Of a stretch of DNA of 5,353 nt, positions 1 to 4,997 are shown one piece after another. Origin of the DNA: an archaeon. GTDB lineage: Archaea > Thermoproteota > Nitrososphaeria_A > Caldarchaeales > Wolframiiraptoraceae. The notes under the pieces are model-generated. The model worked only from the letters and a program-made list of their open reading frames with translations. It made no database searches and had not been told where the DNA came from. The position numbers and the translations under genes are program-made. Position 1 is the stretch's first letter. Each line of letters starts with the position of its first letter. The stretch lies in NCBI GenBank assembly GCA_029258815.1, contig JAPDJZ010000009.1, positions 1-5,353 of the forward strand. The letters are read 5' to 3'.

Positions 1-914
1 GGAGGCTTAACGGACTGAACGAGCGGATCGTGGGGGAAGCCGTTGAGAACGAGCTGCTCAGGGTCGAGGAGGATCTGCTCCTCTACGGCAGGAGTTTTAA
101 GCCCGTTCACGTGGCCTTGGCGAGCACGATGAACCCCTTCATAGTCGGGCTCTCCGGGAACGAGGCGAACGCCTACAGCCTCCTAACTGAGCTCGGGATA
201 AAGATCAAGGAGGATGATCGGTGGAGGGTCTTGGCGGAGCTATCCGAGGACGAGAAGAAGAGGCTCTATAACGGCATCCTGAAGCACCTCGCATCTCTCG
301 GCCTTCCCCCGAGCATAGCGAGGGAGCTTGTGGGAGAGGTTTACGAGCTCGTTCGGGAGGAGCCTTGGACGTATCTCAGGGATGCTCGGGAGTTCGCCTT
401 CCTCCTCAACGCCTGCGGGAAGACGGGGAACGAGTGGCTTGGGGTGGCGATAGCGATGGGTAGCAGGGGCGAGCTTCTCGACGAGGCTCAGAGGGTTCTA
501 GAGGAGTATAGGAGGAGGATGGCGGAGGCGATCGAATACGCCATGAGGGAGGAGAGTAGGCAGGAGCTGAAGAACGTCTACGTGATCGACGGCGGGAGCG
601 TGATAGACGATAGGCTCGTAAGCTCCGTCGCGTCCATGCTATCCTCGATGGGAGTTCAGGGAGAGGATAAGATCCTGATAGCCCTAGCCCAGGGAGAGGA
701 TTCGATAAAGATCTCGGCTAGAGCGTCGAGGAAGCTCATCGAGAGGGGGCTAAATCTGGGGAAGCTTCTAGCGAAGGCGGCTCAGCTCGTAGGAGGGAGG
801 GGAGGAGGCCACGACGTAGCGGCGGGGGCGAACATCCCGAAGACGAAGAAGGCCCTCTTCCTCCTAGAACTCGATAGAATAATCGAGGAGGAGCTTTCAA
901 ACCTCGGGGGCTAG
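1..914 (+). CDS. RecJ-like DHH/DHHA1 family phosphoesterase, 5'-truncated by the window edge
   Basis: Seen: the reading frame is open from the first bases (first full codon at 3-5) to TAG at 912-914. The GTG at 30 is an internal Val codon, because family-like sequence (GLNERIV) precedes it in frame. About 300 C-terminal residues are visible: a middle part with GRSFKP, GLSGNEA and DAREFAFLLNACGK (the last near 381-422), then a DHHA1-type nucleic-acid-binding domain ending in GGRGGGHDVAAGA at 792-830. Family knowledge: archaeal RecJ-like proteins of this kind are single-strand exonucleases, and one of them (GAN) binds GINS at the replication fork. The DHH and other metal-binding motifs lie upstream, so catalytic competence cannot be judged here. 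Pcc1 follows after 19 nt on the same strand, an archaeal arrangement that often begins with rpsO. The family call is firm; GAN rather than another RecJ-like paralogue is inference. Confidence 0.9.
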   Translation, partial: RLNGLNERIVGEAVENELLRVEEDLLLYGRSFKPVHVALASTMNPFIVGLSGNEANAYSLLTELGIKIKEDDRWRVLAELSEDEKKRLYNGILKHLASLGLPPSIARELVGEVYELVREEPWTYLRDAREFAFLLNACGKTGNEWLGVAIAMGSRGELLDEAQRVLEEYRRRMAEAIEYAMREESRQELKNVYVIDGGSVIDDRLVSSVASMLSSMGVQGEDKILIALAQGEDSIKISARASRKLIERGLNLGKLLAKAAQLVGGRGGGHDVAAGANIPKTKKALFLLELDRIIEEELSNLGG

Positions 915-933
915 GCTGCGGGGTGGGGGAGCG

Positions 934-1197
934 GTGTCGAGCGAGGTAGTCGAGGCCGAGGCGGAGCTTTTAATGAGCTTCGAGAGCGGGGGGTTGGCCG
1001 AGCTAGTCCTAAGATCCCTCGAGCCGGATAACGAGCCTCTACCAGAGGGCCTCAGGCTGGACGTCGAGCGCGAGGGGAGGACTATACGCTTCAGGATCTA
1101 CTCGAGTAGGCCCGTTAGCTCGCTTCTAGCGACGATAGACGACATCCTCGCCATGGCGGCCCTCGTTCTCAGAGCCGTTAAAGCCGCTTCGACCTAG
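934..1197 (+). CDS. pcc1: KEOPS complex subunit Pcc1
   Basis: This is an 87-residue protein of normal Pcc1 length. Visible family features are the LRSLEPDNEPLP stretch at residues 26-37, where many homologues carry a similar LxPDN segment, and SSLLATIDDIL at 62-72 in the C-terminal helix. In KEOPS (Kae1, Bud32, Cgi121, Pcc1) this small subunit binds Kae1 and forms dimers. The complex transfers threonylcarbamoyl to A37 of ANN-decoding tRNAs (t6A) in the cytoplasm. The start is GTG at 934, preceded by a G-rich GGTG-containing stretch at 922-929 that could act as a weak Shine-Dalgarno site. The gene lies 19 nt behind the DHH nuclease and is probably cotranscribed with it. Its last 20 bp overlap the 3' end of the convergent regulator gene. 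Identity rests on sequence pattern plus conserved gene order. Confidence 0.88.
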   Translation: MSSEVVEAEAELLMSFESGGLAELVLRSLEPDNEPLPEGLRLDVEREGRTIRFRIYSSRPVSSLLATIDDILAMAALVLRAVKAAST

Positions 1198-1642
1198 AGT
1201 TCCTCGAAACCATGCAAACCTCGTAGCTCAAGACATCACCCTCATCCGTAGGTAGCTCGTATCCGCATGGACAGCTATCCGGGGATCCGAGGCTTCTCCA
1301 TATCCGCTCGACGGCGCTCCTCGGGATCCTATCCACGATACTCCACGAAATCTCGCACGCCTCCTTCGAGGAGAGGCCGAGCTTTACGAGAGCGCTCTCC
1401 ATCACCCCATGCTTCCAGAGGGCTTCCCGGATCGCCTCCTCGCCCTTCCTGCCGAGGAAGATCTTTCTCCGCCGGACCTGTAGATAGCCCTCATCTCTAA
1501 GCCTCCCTATCATCAGGCTCGCCGTCGGCTTCGCGACCCCGAGCTCGTCGATGATCTCATGCTGCCTAGCATACCCCTTCTCCTTGCAGCATTTGAAGAC
1601 GGCGATCAGGTAGTCTATTCTTCTGAGGCTAAGCTTGCTCAC
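1178..1642 (-). CDS. DtxR/MntR-family metal-dependent transcriptional regulator
   Basis: The protein has 154 residues and starts at GTG (1642-1640). Residues about 7-70 form a winged helix: helix-turn-helix around 27-52 (HEIIDELGVAKPTASLMIGRL in outline) and a basic wing at 56-66. Residues 70-130 match the metal-binding/dimerization domain, with H78, E82, EAC at 94-96 and a CPCG motif at 124-127 in place of the usual CPHG. There is no SH3-like third domain, as in MntR. An ungapped alignment by eye to MntR keeps D10 (MntR D8) and H78 (H77), but MntR E11, E99, E102 and H103 correspond to I13, W100, V103 and D104. Six cysteines are present (18, 19, 96, 124, 126, 143). It is the last gene of the uptake operon and overlaps the permease by 14 nt, so it is probably autoregulated with its target. 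The family is clear; the sensed metal (Zn, Mn or Fe) is not. Confidence 0.85.
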   Translation of the reverse strand: MSKLSLRRIDYLIAVFKCCKEKGYARQHEIIDELGVAKPTASLMIGRLRDEGYLQVRRRKIFLGRKGEEAIREALWKHGVMESALVKLGLSSKEACEISWSIVDRIPRSAVERIWRSLGSPDSCPCGYELPTDEGDVLSYEVCMVSRNSRSKRL

Positions 1643-2435
1643 GCTTAACCACCATCCCGAGTATCGCGAATGCCGAGAGTATCCCTATTCCGCCGCTCGG
1701 GGGTATTCTCAGGAGCTGGGAGATGAGGAATCCCCCGAGGGTGAGGCCGATCGCCGAGAGATAGGATAGGAGGTAGGGGGCTCTCCTCGCAAGCTTCACG
1801 GCCAGAGCCCCGGGAACTGCTAGGAGTATATGAGTAGCAAGTATACCTATGCTCGAGGCTAGGATCGAGGTCGCGAGGGCGCTGAGGCCGAAGAAGAGGT
1901 ATCTGTAAACCCGAACGTTAAGCCCCATGGCTATCGCCCCATCTAGGTCGAACGCGATGTACTTGAGCTCCCGGGTGATTAGATGCATTAGCGGGGCGAC
2001 TACCACCAAGGCGGATAGCATTTTCTGGAGGTCCTCGGAGGTCGCTATCGCCGAGCTTCCGGCGACGTATAGCCATGCCTGGGCGAGCCCGGTCGAGGAG
2101 ACCTGAACCACGAGATAGCTGAAGACTACGGTTATGGTCGTCGCTATCGAGACCACTAAGGCTATCGCGACATCCTCCGAGAACACCCTCCCGGATAGCT
2201 CGGCCACGAGGATGGATAGGATTAAGGCTGTTAGAAAAGCCGTTACGGGGATGGGTATCCCTAGGCCGAGTACCGCGTTGAGGTAGACTCCGAGGATCGC
2301 CCCGCCGAGGACCGAGTGGGTCATGGTTAGGGCGAAGAGCGTTCCCCGCGAGAGGATTAGCGGCAGGCTTATCGACCCGACTAGGAGCCCGCCAGCGGCG
2401 GCCGAGAGGTAGATTAGGATGAGTAGATCGATCAT
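1629..2435 (-). CDS. ABC-3 family metal transporter permease (ZnuB/MntB-like)
   Basis: This 268-residue protein is almost wholly hydrophobic, with about eight or nine membrane spans (roughly 4-27, 34-58, 62-81, 88-112, 139-155, 178-200, 201-215, 221-240, 246-264). The cytoplasmic coupling loop typical of ABC-3 permeases is seen at about 162-183, where FDLDGAIAMGLNV resembles the FDxxxAxxxGxNV pattern. It is followed by the ILATHILLAVPGALA segment, which matches the conserved L...LL.iPaa pattern. THSVLGGAILG at 39-49 corresponds to the family's HAVLPGV region, with Pro replaced by Gly. Such permeases dimerize and import Zn, Mn or Fe with a cytoplasmic ATPase and an extracellular binding protein, both encoded just upstream. 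The ATG at 2435 overlaps the ATPase stop as ATGA, indicating translational coupling. The metal cannot be assigned from the permease alone. Confidence 0.92.
   Translation of the reverse strand: MIDLLILIYLSAAAGGLLVGSISLPLILSRGTLFALTMTHSVLGGAILGVYLNAVLGLGIPIPVTAFLTALILSILVAELSGRVFSEDVAIALVVSIATTITVVFSYLVVQVSSTGLAQAWLYVAGSSAIATSEDLQKMLSALVVVAPLMHLITRELKYIAFDLDGAIAMGLNVRVYRYLFFGLSALATSILASSIGILATHILLAVPGALAVKLARRAPYLLSYLSAIGLTLGGFLISQLLRIPPSGGIGILSAFAILGMVVKREQA
1649..1653 (-). promoter_or_regulatory. Shine-Dalgarno site of the regulator gene
   Basis: The minus strand reads GGTGG six nt before the GTG at 1642, complementary to the CACCU core of the archaeal 16S 3' end. It supports this GTG as the start and implies translation of the regulator from the polycistronic mRNA, inside the end of the permease gene. 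Confidence 0.6.
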
Positions 2436-3193
2436 CCGTGATCCTCCCCGAGGATGAAGCCCGCCGGAACCTCGGTTAGCCCCGGATAAGCCTTCCTCAG
2501 ATTCTCGATCGTCAAGACCTCTCCAGCCCTCCCGACGGCGTAAACCCGCTTATTCAATAAGACGACTATGGGCTCTAGGTGGATGCATGGGCTGAGCTCG
2601 TGGGCGACCAGAAGTATATCGACACCCCTCTCCTTGTGAAGCCTGTAGAGCAGCTCGGATATCTCGCACTTCATGTCGAAGTCCAGCATCGAGTACGGCT
2701 CGTCGAGGAGCAGGAGCCTGGGCTCGCCTATCAAGGCCCTCGCTATCAGAGCCCTCTGCCTCAGGCCTCCGCTAAGCTCTTGGAATAGCGCCGACGGCTC
2801 GTCGAGCTCCACAAGCTTTAGAACCTCCTCAACCCTCCTCCTGATATCCCTCGTCATGAACCTCGGGGGCAGGTCTCTCGACAGGGCGCCCATGGCCACG
2901 ACCTCCTCGACGGTCATCGGGACGTGGATGTCCACGTTAACTATCTGGGGAACGTATCCGACGAGCCTCCTAACCGCGTTCGCCTCCCTAACCGCGTCAT
3001 GGCCGAAGATCCTAACGCTGCCTCTCTGAGGCTTGAGGAGACCCAGCATGACCTTGAGTAGGGTGGTCTTCCCGGCGCCGTTAGGCCCCATAACCGCGCA
3101 GAAGAAAGGCGAATCTAGCTCAAACGAGACGTCCTCGAGCGCGATCCTGCCGTTGAAGCTATAGGAGACGCTCCTAAGCTCTACGTCAGCCAC
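2432..3193 (-). CDS. Metal ABC transporter ATP-binding protein (ZnuC/MntA-like)
   Basis: The 253-residue ATPase has every ABC motif intact: Y11 as the A-loop aromatic, Walker A GPNGAGKTT at 36-44, Q-loop Q83 (YVPQ), signature LSGGLRQR at 140-147, Walker B LLLLDEP at 160-166 with catalytic E165, D-loop SMLD at 168-171 and switch H198. The PQ segment followed by hydrophobic residues, PMTVEEVVAMG at 92-102 and the moderate length fit the ABC-3 metal-uptake group. It would sit on the inner face of the membrane, powering the permease encoded next. The GTG start at 3193 lies inside the end of the binding-protein gene (8-nt overlap) and is backed by a strong Shine-Dalgarno site. The short C-terminal extension after the switch (about 220-253) is unremarkable. 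The function as ATPase is certain; the metal is inferred from the neighbours. Confidence 0.93.
   Translation of the reverse strand: MADVELRSVSYSFNGRIALEDVSFELDSPFFCAVMGPNGAGKTTLLKVMLGLLKPQRGSVRIFGHDAVREANAVRRLVGYVPQIVNVDIHVPMTVEEVVAMGALSRDLPPRFMTRDIRRRVEEVLKLVELDEPSALFQELSGGLRQRALIARALIGEPRLLLLDEPYSMLDFDMKCEISELLYRLHKERGVDILLVAHELSPCIHLEPIVVLLNKRVYAVGRAGEVLTIENLRKAYPGLTEVPAGFILGEDHG
2443..2449 (-). promoter_or_regulatory. Shine-Dalgarno site of the permease gene
   Basis: The minus strand reads GGGGAGG followed by ATCACGG and the ATG at 2435. The run GGAGGATCA is one base short of GGAGGTGATCA, so this is a strong site. It lies inside the last codons of the ATPase gene. Confidence 0.7.
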
Positions 3194-4199
3194 CTCTCCT
3201 CACCTTCATGACCAAAAGTATGAGGAATAGGAGTAGAATCAGGTTCGCTAGAAGGGATGGGAATGCGATGAGTTCGAGAAGGCTCGTCGCGGAGCCGCCG
3301 TAGGCTTGGACGTTGCTCTTCAGAAGCGCTGCGGCTAGGAGGGGGGCTAGCTCGGGCTGATCCGAGACCTCGAGAAGCGGGACGACGACGTACCTAACCC
3401 CGTTCTCCTCCAGCATCCTCGCGAGCTCCGGATTATCCTTAAGCTCTAGATCGCTTAACACCACCAGCTCGACGCGCTTATCCCTAACAGCTCTAACCGC
3501 GTTCGTTACGTCTTCCGGCGTCGGCTCGGCGCCATGAGCCTTCAAGATCATCCCCTCAACCCTCAGGCCGAGATCCTCCGCGAGATATTGGAGCGCCGGC
3601 CCCCCTAGAACCACCCTCACGCCCTCAACCCCCATCCTCCTAATCCTCTCCTCCAGGCTTGAGAGCTTCCCGAGATAGCTTCTAAGCCTCTTCTCGTAGT
3701 AATCCGAGTTCTTAGGATCTATTCGGGATAGCTCGGCCGCGCAAGCCTTAGCGATGGCCCTGAGCCCCGTAATCGAGTAGGCGTATCCGTGCGGGTTTGG
3801 GGCGCCGGTATCGGGTATGCTTAGGATTCTCAGCCCATAGTCGAGGTAATCTCGATAATCTAGTATCGGAACTCTGAGAAGCCCCTCCTCGGCGAGCTCC
3901 CCGAGCCTCTCCTCGACGGGGAGGTGATGAGGCCCGGTCATGACGATTAGGGAGGCATTAGATACTAGGCTTAGGAGCTCTTGGGCGGCGGGCTCGTAGC
4001 TATGCGGATCGGCTCCGGCCGGCAGAATGCTTTTAACTTCAACCCTATCTCCCCCGACCGCCTCGACTACGGTCTTTAGAGGAGGGACTGCGACGAGGAC
4101 GAGAACGCGGTCGCTGGCTTGGGCGTGAGCGTGAACGGTTAACCCGGCTATAAGAGCTAGGAAAAGGGCGGCGAGAAGTATGTTTTTGAAGCCTCTCAT
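3186..4199 (-). CDS. ZnuA-like (cluster A-I) metal-binding protein, C-terminally membrane-anchored
   Basis: This 337-residue protein has an N-terminal signal peptide (basic MRGFK, hydrophobic 7-22, likely cleavage after an Ala near 24-28) and a C-terminal membrane span at about 308-330 followed by KVRRGG. It should therefore be held outside the cell by its tail, since archaea of this type often lack the bacterial lipobox. Metal-site features are H66 in GADPHSYEP, H91/H92 in TGPHHLP and H137 in NPHGYA, the first and last being standard ligands of the ZnuA/PsaA family. The third standard His, in the HDAxxY motif, is absent: the aligned stretch is GPALQY at 200-205. H222 (KAHGAEP) or the acidic residues near 277-280 might substitute. 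It is the first gene of the operon and starts at ATG 4199 with no Shine-Dalgarno site, consistent with a leaderless mRNA. Zn or Mn is the likely ligand; which one is open. Confidence 0.88.
   Translation of the reverse strand: MRGFKNILLAALFLALIAGLTVHAHAQASDRVLVLVAVPPLKTVVEAVGGDRVEVKSILPAGADPHSYEPAAQELLSLVSNASLIVMTGPHHLPVEERLGELAEEGLLRVPILDYRDYLDYGLRILSIPDTGAPNPHGYAYSITGLRAIAKACAAELSRIDPKNSDYYEKRLRSYLGKLSSLEERIRRMGVEGVRVVLGGPALQYLAEDLGLRVEGMILKAHGAEPTPEDVTNAVRAVRDKRVELVVLSDLELKDNPELARMLEENGVRYVVVPLLEVSDQPELAPLLAAALLKSNVQAYGGSATSLLELIAFPSLLANLILLLFLILLVMKVRRGG
3198..3204 (-). promoter_or_regulatory. Shine-Dalgarno site of the ATPase gene
   Basis: The minus strand reads GGTGAGG (within AAGGTGAGGAGAG) directly before the GTG at 3193. 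It decides for this GTG as start although the codon lies inside the preceding gene. Confidence 0.7.
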
Positions 4200-4226
4200 T
4201 CGCGTCGGATAGTCTATTCGCCGCGC

Positions 4227-4240
4227 TTTAAAGTTTTATG
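4227..4240 (-). promoter_or_regulatory. Core promoter (TATA box with BRE-like element) of the metal-uptake operon
   Basis: TTTAAA at 4227-4232 is a good archaeal TATA box, preceded on the minus strand by the A-rich CATAAAAC (4240-4233) as possible BRE. Its centre is about 26 nt upstream of 4203, so the transcript should start only 0-4 nt before the ATG at 4199. Nothing like a Shine-Dalgarno site lies in between. Confidence 0.65.
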
Positions 4241-4251
4241 CCGTAAAACTT
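4231..4251. promoter_or_regulatory. Perfect inverted repeat, candidate operator of the metal-dependent regulator
   Basis: The sequence is AAGTTTTA, five bases (TGCCG), then TAAAACTT: two perfectly complementary 8-base arms centred on 4241. It overlaps the last two bases of the TATA box and all of the BRE-like stretch of the uptake-operon promoter, so a bound dimer would block TBP/TFB there. A 21-bp span with arms about 13 bp apart centre to centre suits a dimeric winged-helix protein such as the DtxR-type regulator encoded in the same operon. The link to that regulator is inference from position and symmetry. A role at rps3ae (about 43-63 bp upstream of its likely start site) is less obvious. 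Confidence 0.6.
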
Positions 4252-4256
4252 CCCCG

Positions 4257-4271
4257 AAAAGCTCTTATTTA
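4257..4271 (+). promoter_or_regulatory. Core promoter (BRE and TATA) of rps3ae
   Basis: A-rich AAAAGCTC at 4257-4264 followed by TTATTTA at 4265-4271 fits an archaeal BRE/TATA pair in an otherwise GC-rich region. The TATA centre is about 27 bp before the ATG at 4295, which predicts a transcript beginning at or within a base or two of the start codon. The GAGG at 4291-4294 abuts the ATG and is too close to serve as a Shine-Dalgarno site. Confidence 0.65.
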
Positions 4272-4294
4272 CCAGCCCTCCCCGGATCCTGAGG

Positions 4295-4984
4295 ATGTCG
4301 AGAAGGCCGAGAGCGGAGAGGAAGCCGCCGAAGACGATATACACGATCTACTCGCCGGAATACTTCGGCTACAAGGAGATCGGGACGACCTGGGCTCAGA
4401 GCCCCGAGCAGGTAATCGGGAGGACGATCTGGGTAAGCCTCTACACCCTAACCGGAGACTTCTCCCAGCAACACCTCCTAATCAGGTTCAAGATAGTCAG
4501 GGTCAAGGACACGGTGGCGGAGACCGTCTTCTACGGCCACGAATACGGCCGCGAATTCGTTAGAAGCCTCGTTAGGAGGGGGACCAGCAGAATCGACCTG
4601 ATAACCAACCTCGTTACCAAGGACGGCTTCCGCCTAAGGGTTCAGACGACGGCCTTCACCTATAACCGGATCGGAAGACACTCGTGGAAGGCCAAGACCA
4701 TAAGGAAGATAATGAAATCGATCTTGGAGAAGGCGGCGAGCGAGCTGGCCCTCTCCCAGCTATCCCAGGAAATGGTTCTCGGGAAAACCGCCTCGGACAT
4801 CTATCAGGAAGCGAAGAAGGTAACCGCCCTGAGGCACGTCGGCGTAACCAAGAGCAAGGTTCTCCAGATCCCGGACTGGGTTTACGGCGAGGAGAAGCCG
4901 CCGGCCGAGGAGAAGGTGGAGAGGGTGGAGGAAGCCGCGGAGGTGCGGGAGGATAAAGCCGAGGCGGAGGCGCCGGCAAGCTAG
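4295..4984 (+). CDS. rps3ae: 30S ribosomal protein S3Ae (eS1)
   Basis: The 229-residue protein shows the archaeal/eukaryotic eS1 pattern throughout: a basic N-terminus (RRPRAERK), YFGYKEIGTT at about 23-32, GRTIWVSLYTLTGDF at 42-56, RSLVRRGTSRID at 90-101, LRVQTTAFTYNRI at 114-126 and SDIYQEAKKVTALRHV at 167-182. It is part of the small subunit near the mRNA exit/platform region and has no direct sequence counterpart in bacteria. After about residue 197 the protein has an Ala/Glu-rich charged tail of some 32 residues, low in complexity and probably disordered. The ATG start is set by a leaderless promoter arrangement. Downstream a nucleotidyltransferase gene follows after 13 nt. In many archaea rps3ae lies directly after pcc1; here a minus-strand metal operon separates them. 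Confidence 0.96.
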   Translation: MSRRPRAERKPPKTIYTIYSPEYFGYKEIGTTWAQSPEQVIGRTIWVSLYTLTGDFSQQHLLIRFKIVRVKDTVAETVFYGHEYGREFVRSLVRRGTSRIDLITNLVTKDGFRLRVQTTAFTYNRIGRHSWKAKTIRKIMKSILEKAASELALSQLSQEMVLGKTASDIYQEAKKVTALRHVGVTKSKVLQIPDWVYGEEKPPAEEKVERVEEAAEVREDKAEAEAPAS

Positions 4985-4986
4985 AG

Positions 4987-4993
4987 AGGAGGT
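4987..4993 (+). promoter_or_regulatory. Shine-Dalgarno site of the nucleotidyltransferase gene
   Basis: AGGAGGT, a full match to the archaeal anti-Shine-Dalgarno core, sits between the rps3ae stop and the next gene. Four nt later comes CTG at 4998, in frame with the conserved N-terminus. No ATG, GTG or TTG in that frame is placed to use this site. Confidence 0.75.
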
Positions 4994-4997
4994 AGCT

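Noticed and set aside
30..32. GTG as start of the DHH-family gene
   Set aside because: The frame continues upstream to the window edge and encodes family-like sequence before this codon. No Shine-Dalgarno site is close to it, and the protein would lack its catalytic half.
93..99. AGTTTTA, resembling one arm of the candidate operator
   Set aside because: It is a single half-site inside conserved codons of the DHH gene with no inverted partner, so it is chance similarity.
1267..1500. Plus-strand reading frame of 77 codons
   Set aside because: It is the antisense shadow of the regulator gene, rich in Ser, Arg and Pro with no family resemblance.
2579..3029. Two overlapping plus-strand reading frames of 69 and 118 codons
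   Set aside because: Both lie opposite the ABC ATPase gene, whose motifs are complete; their compositions are typical of antisense frames in GC-rich DNA.
4291..4294. GAGG before the rps3ae start as a ribosome binding site
   Set aside because: It touches the ATG with no spacing, and the TATA position predicts that the mRNA begins at about the start codon.
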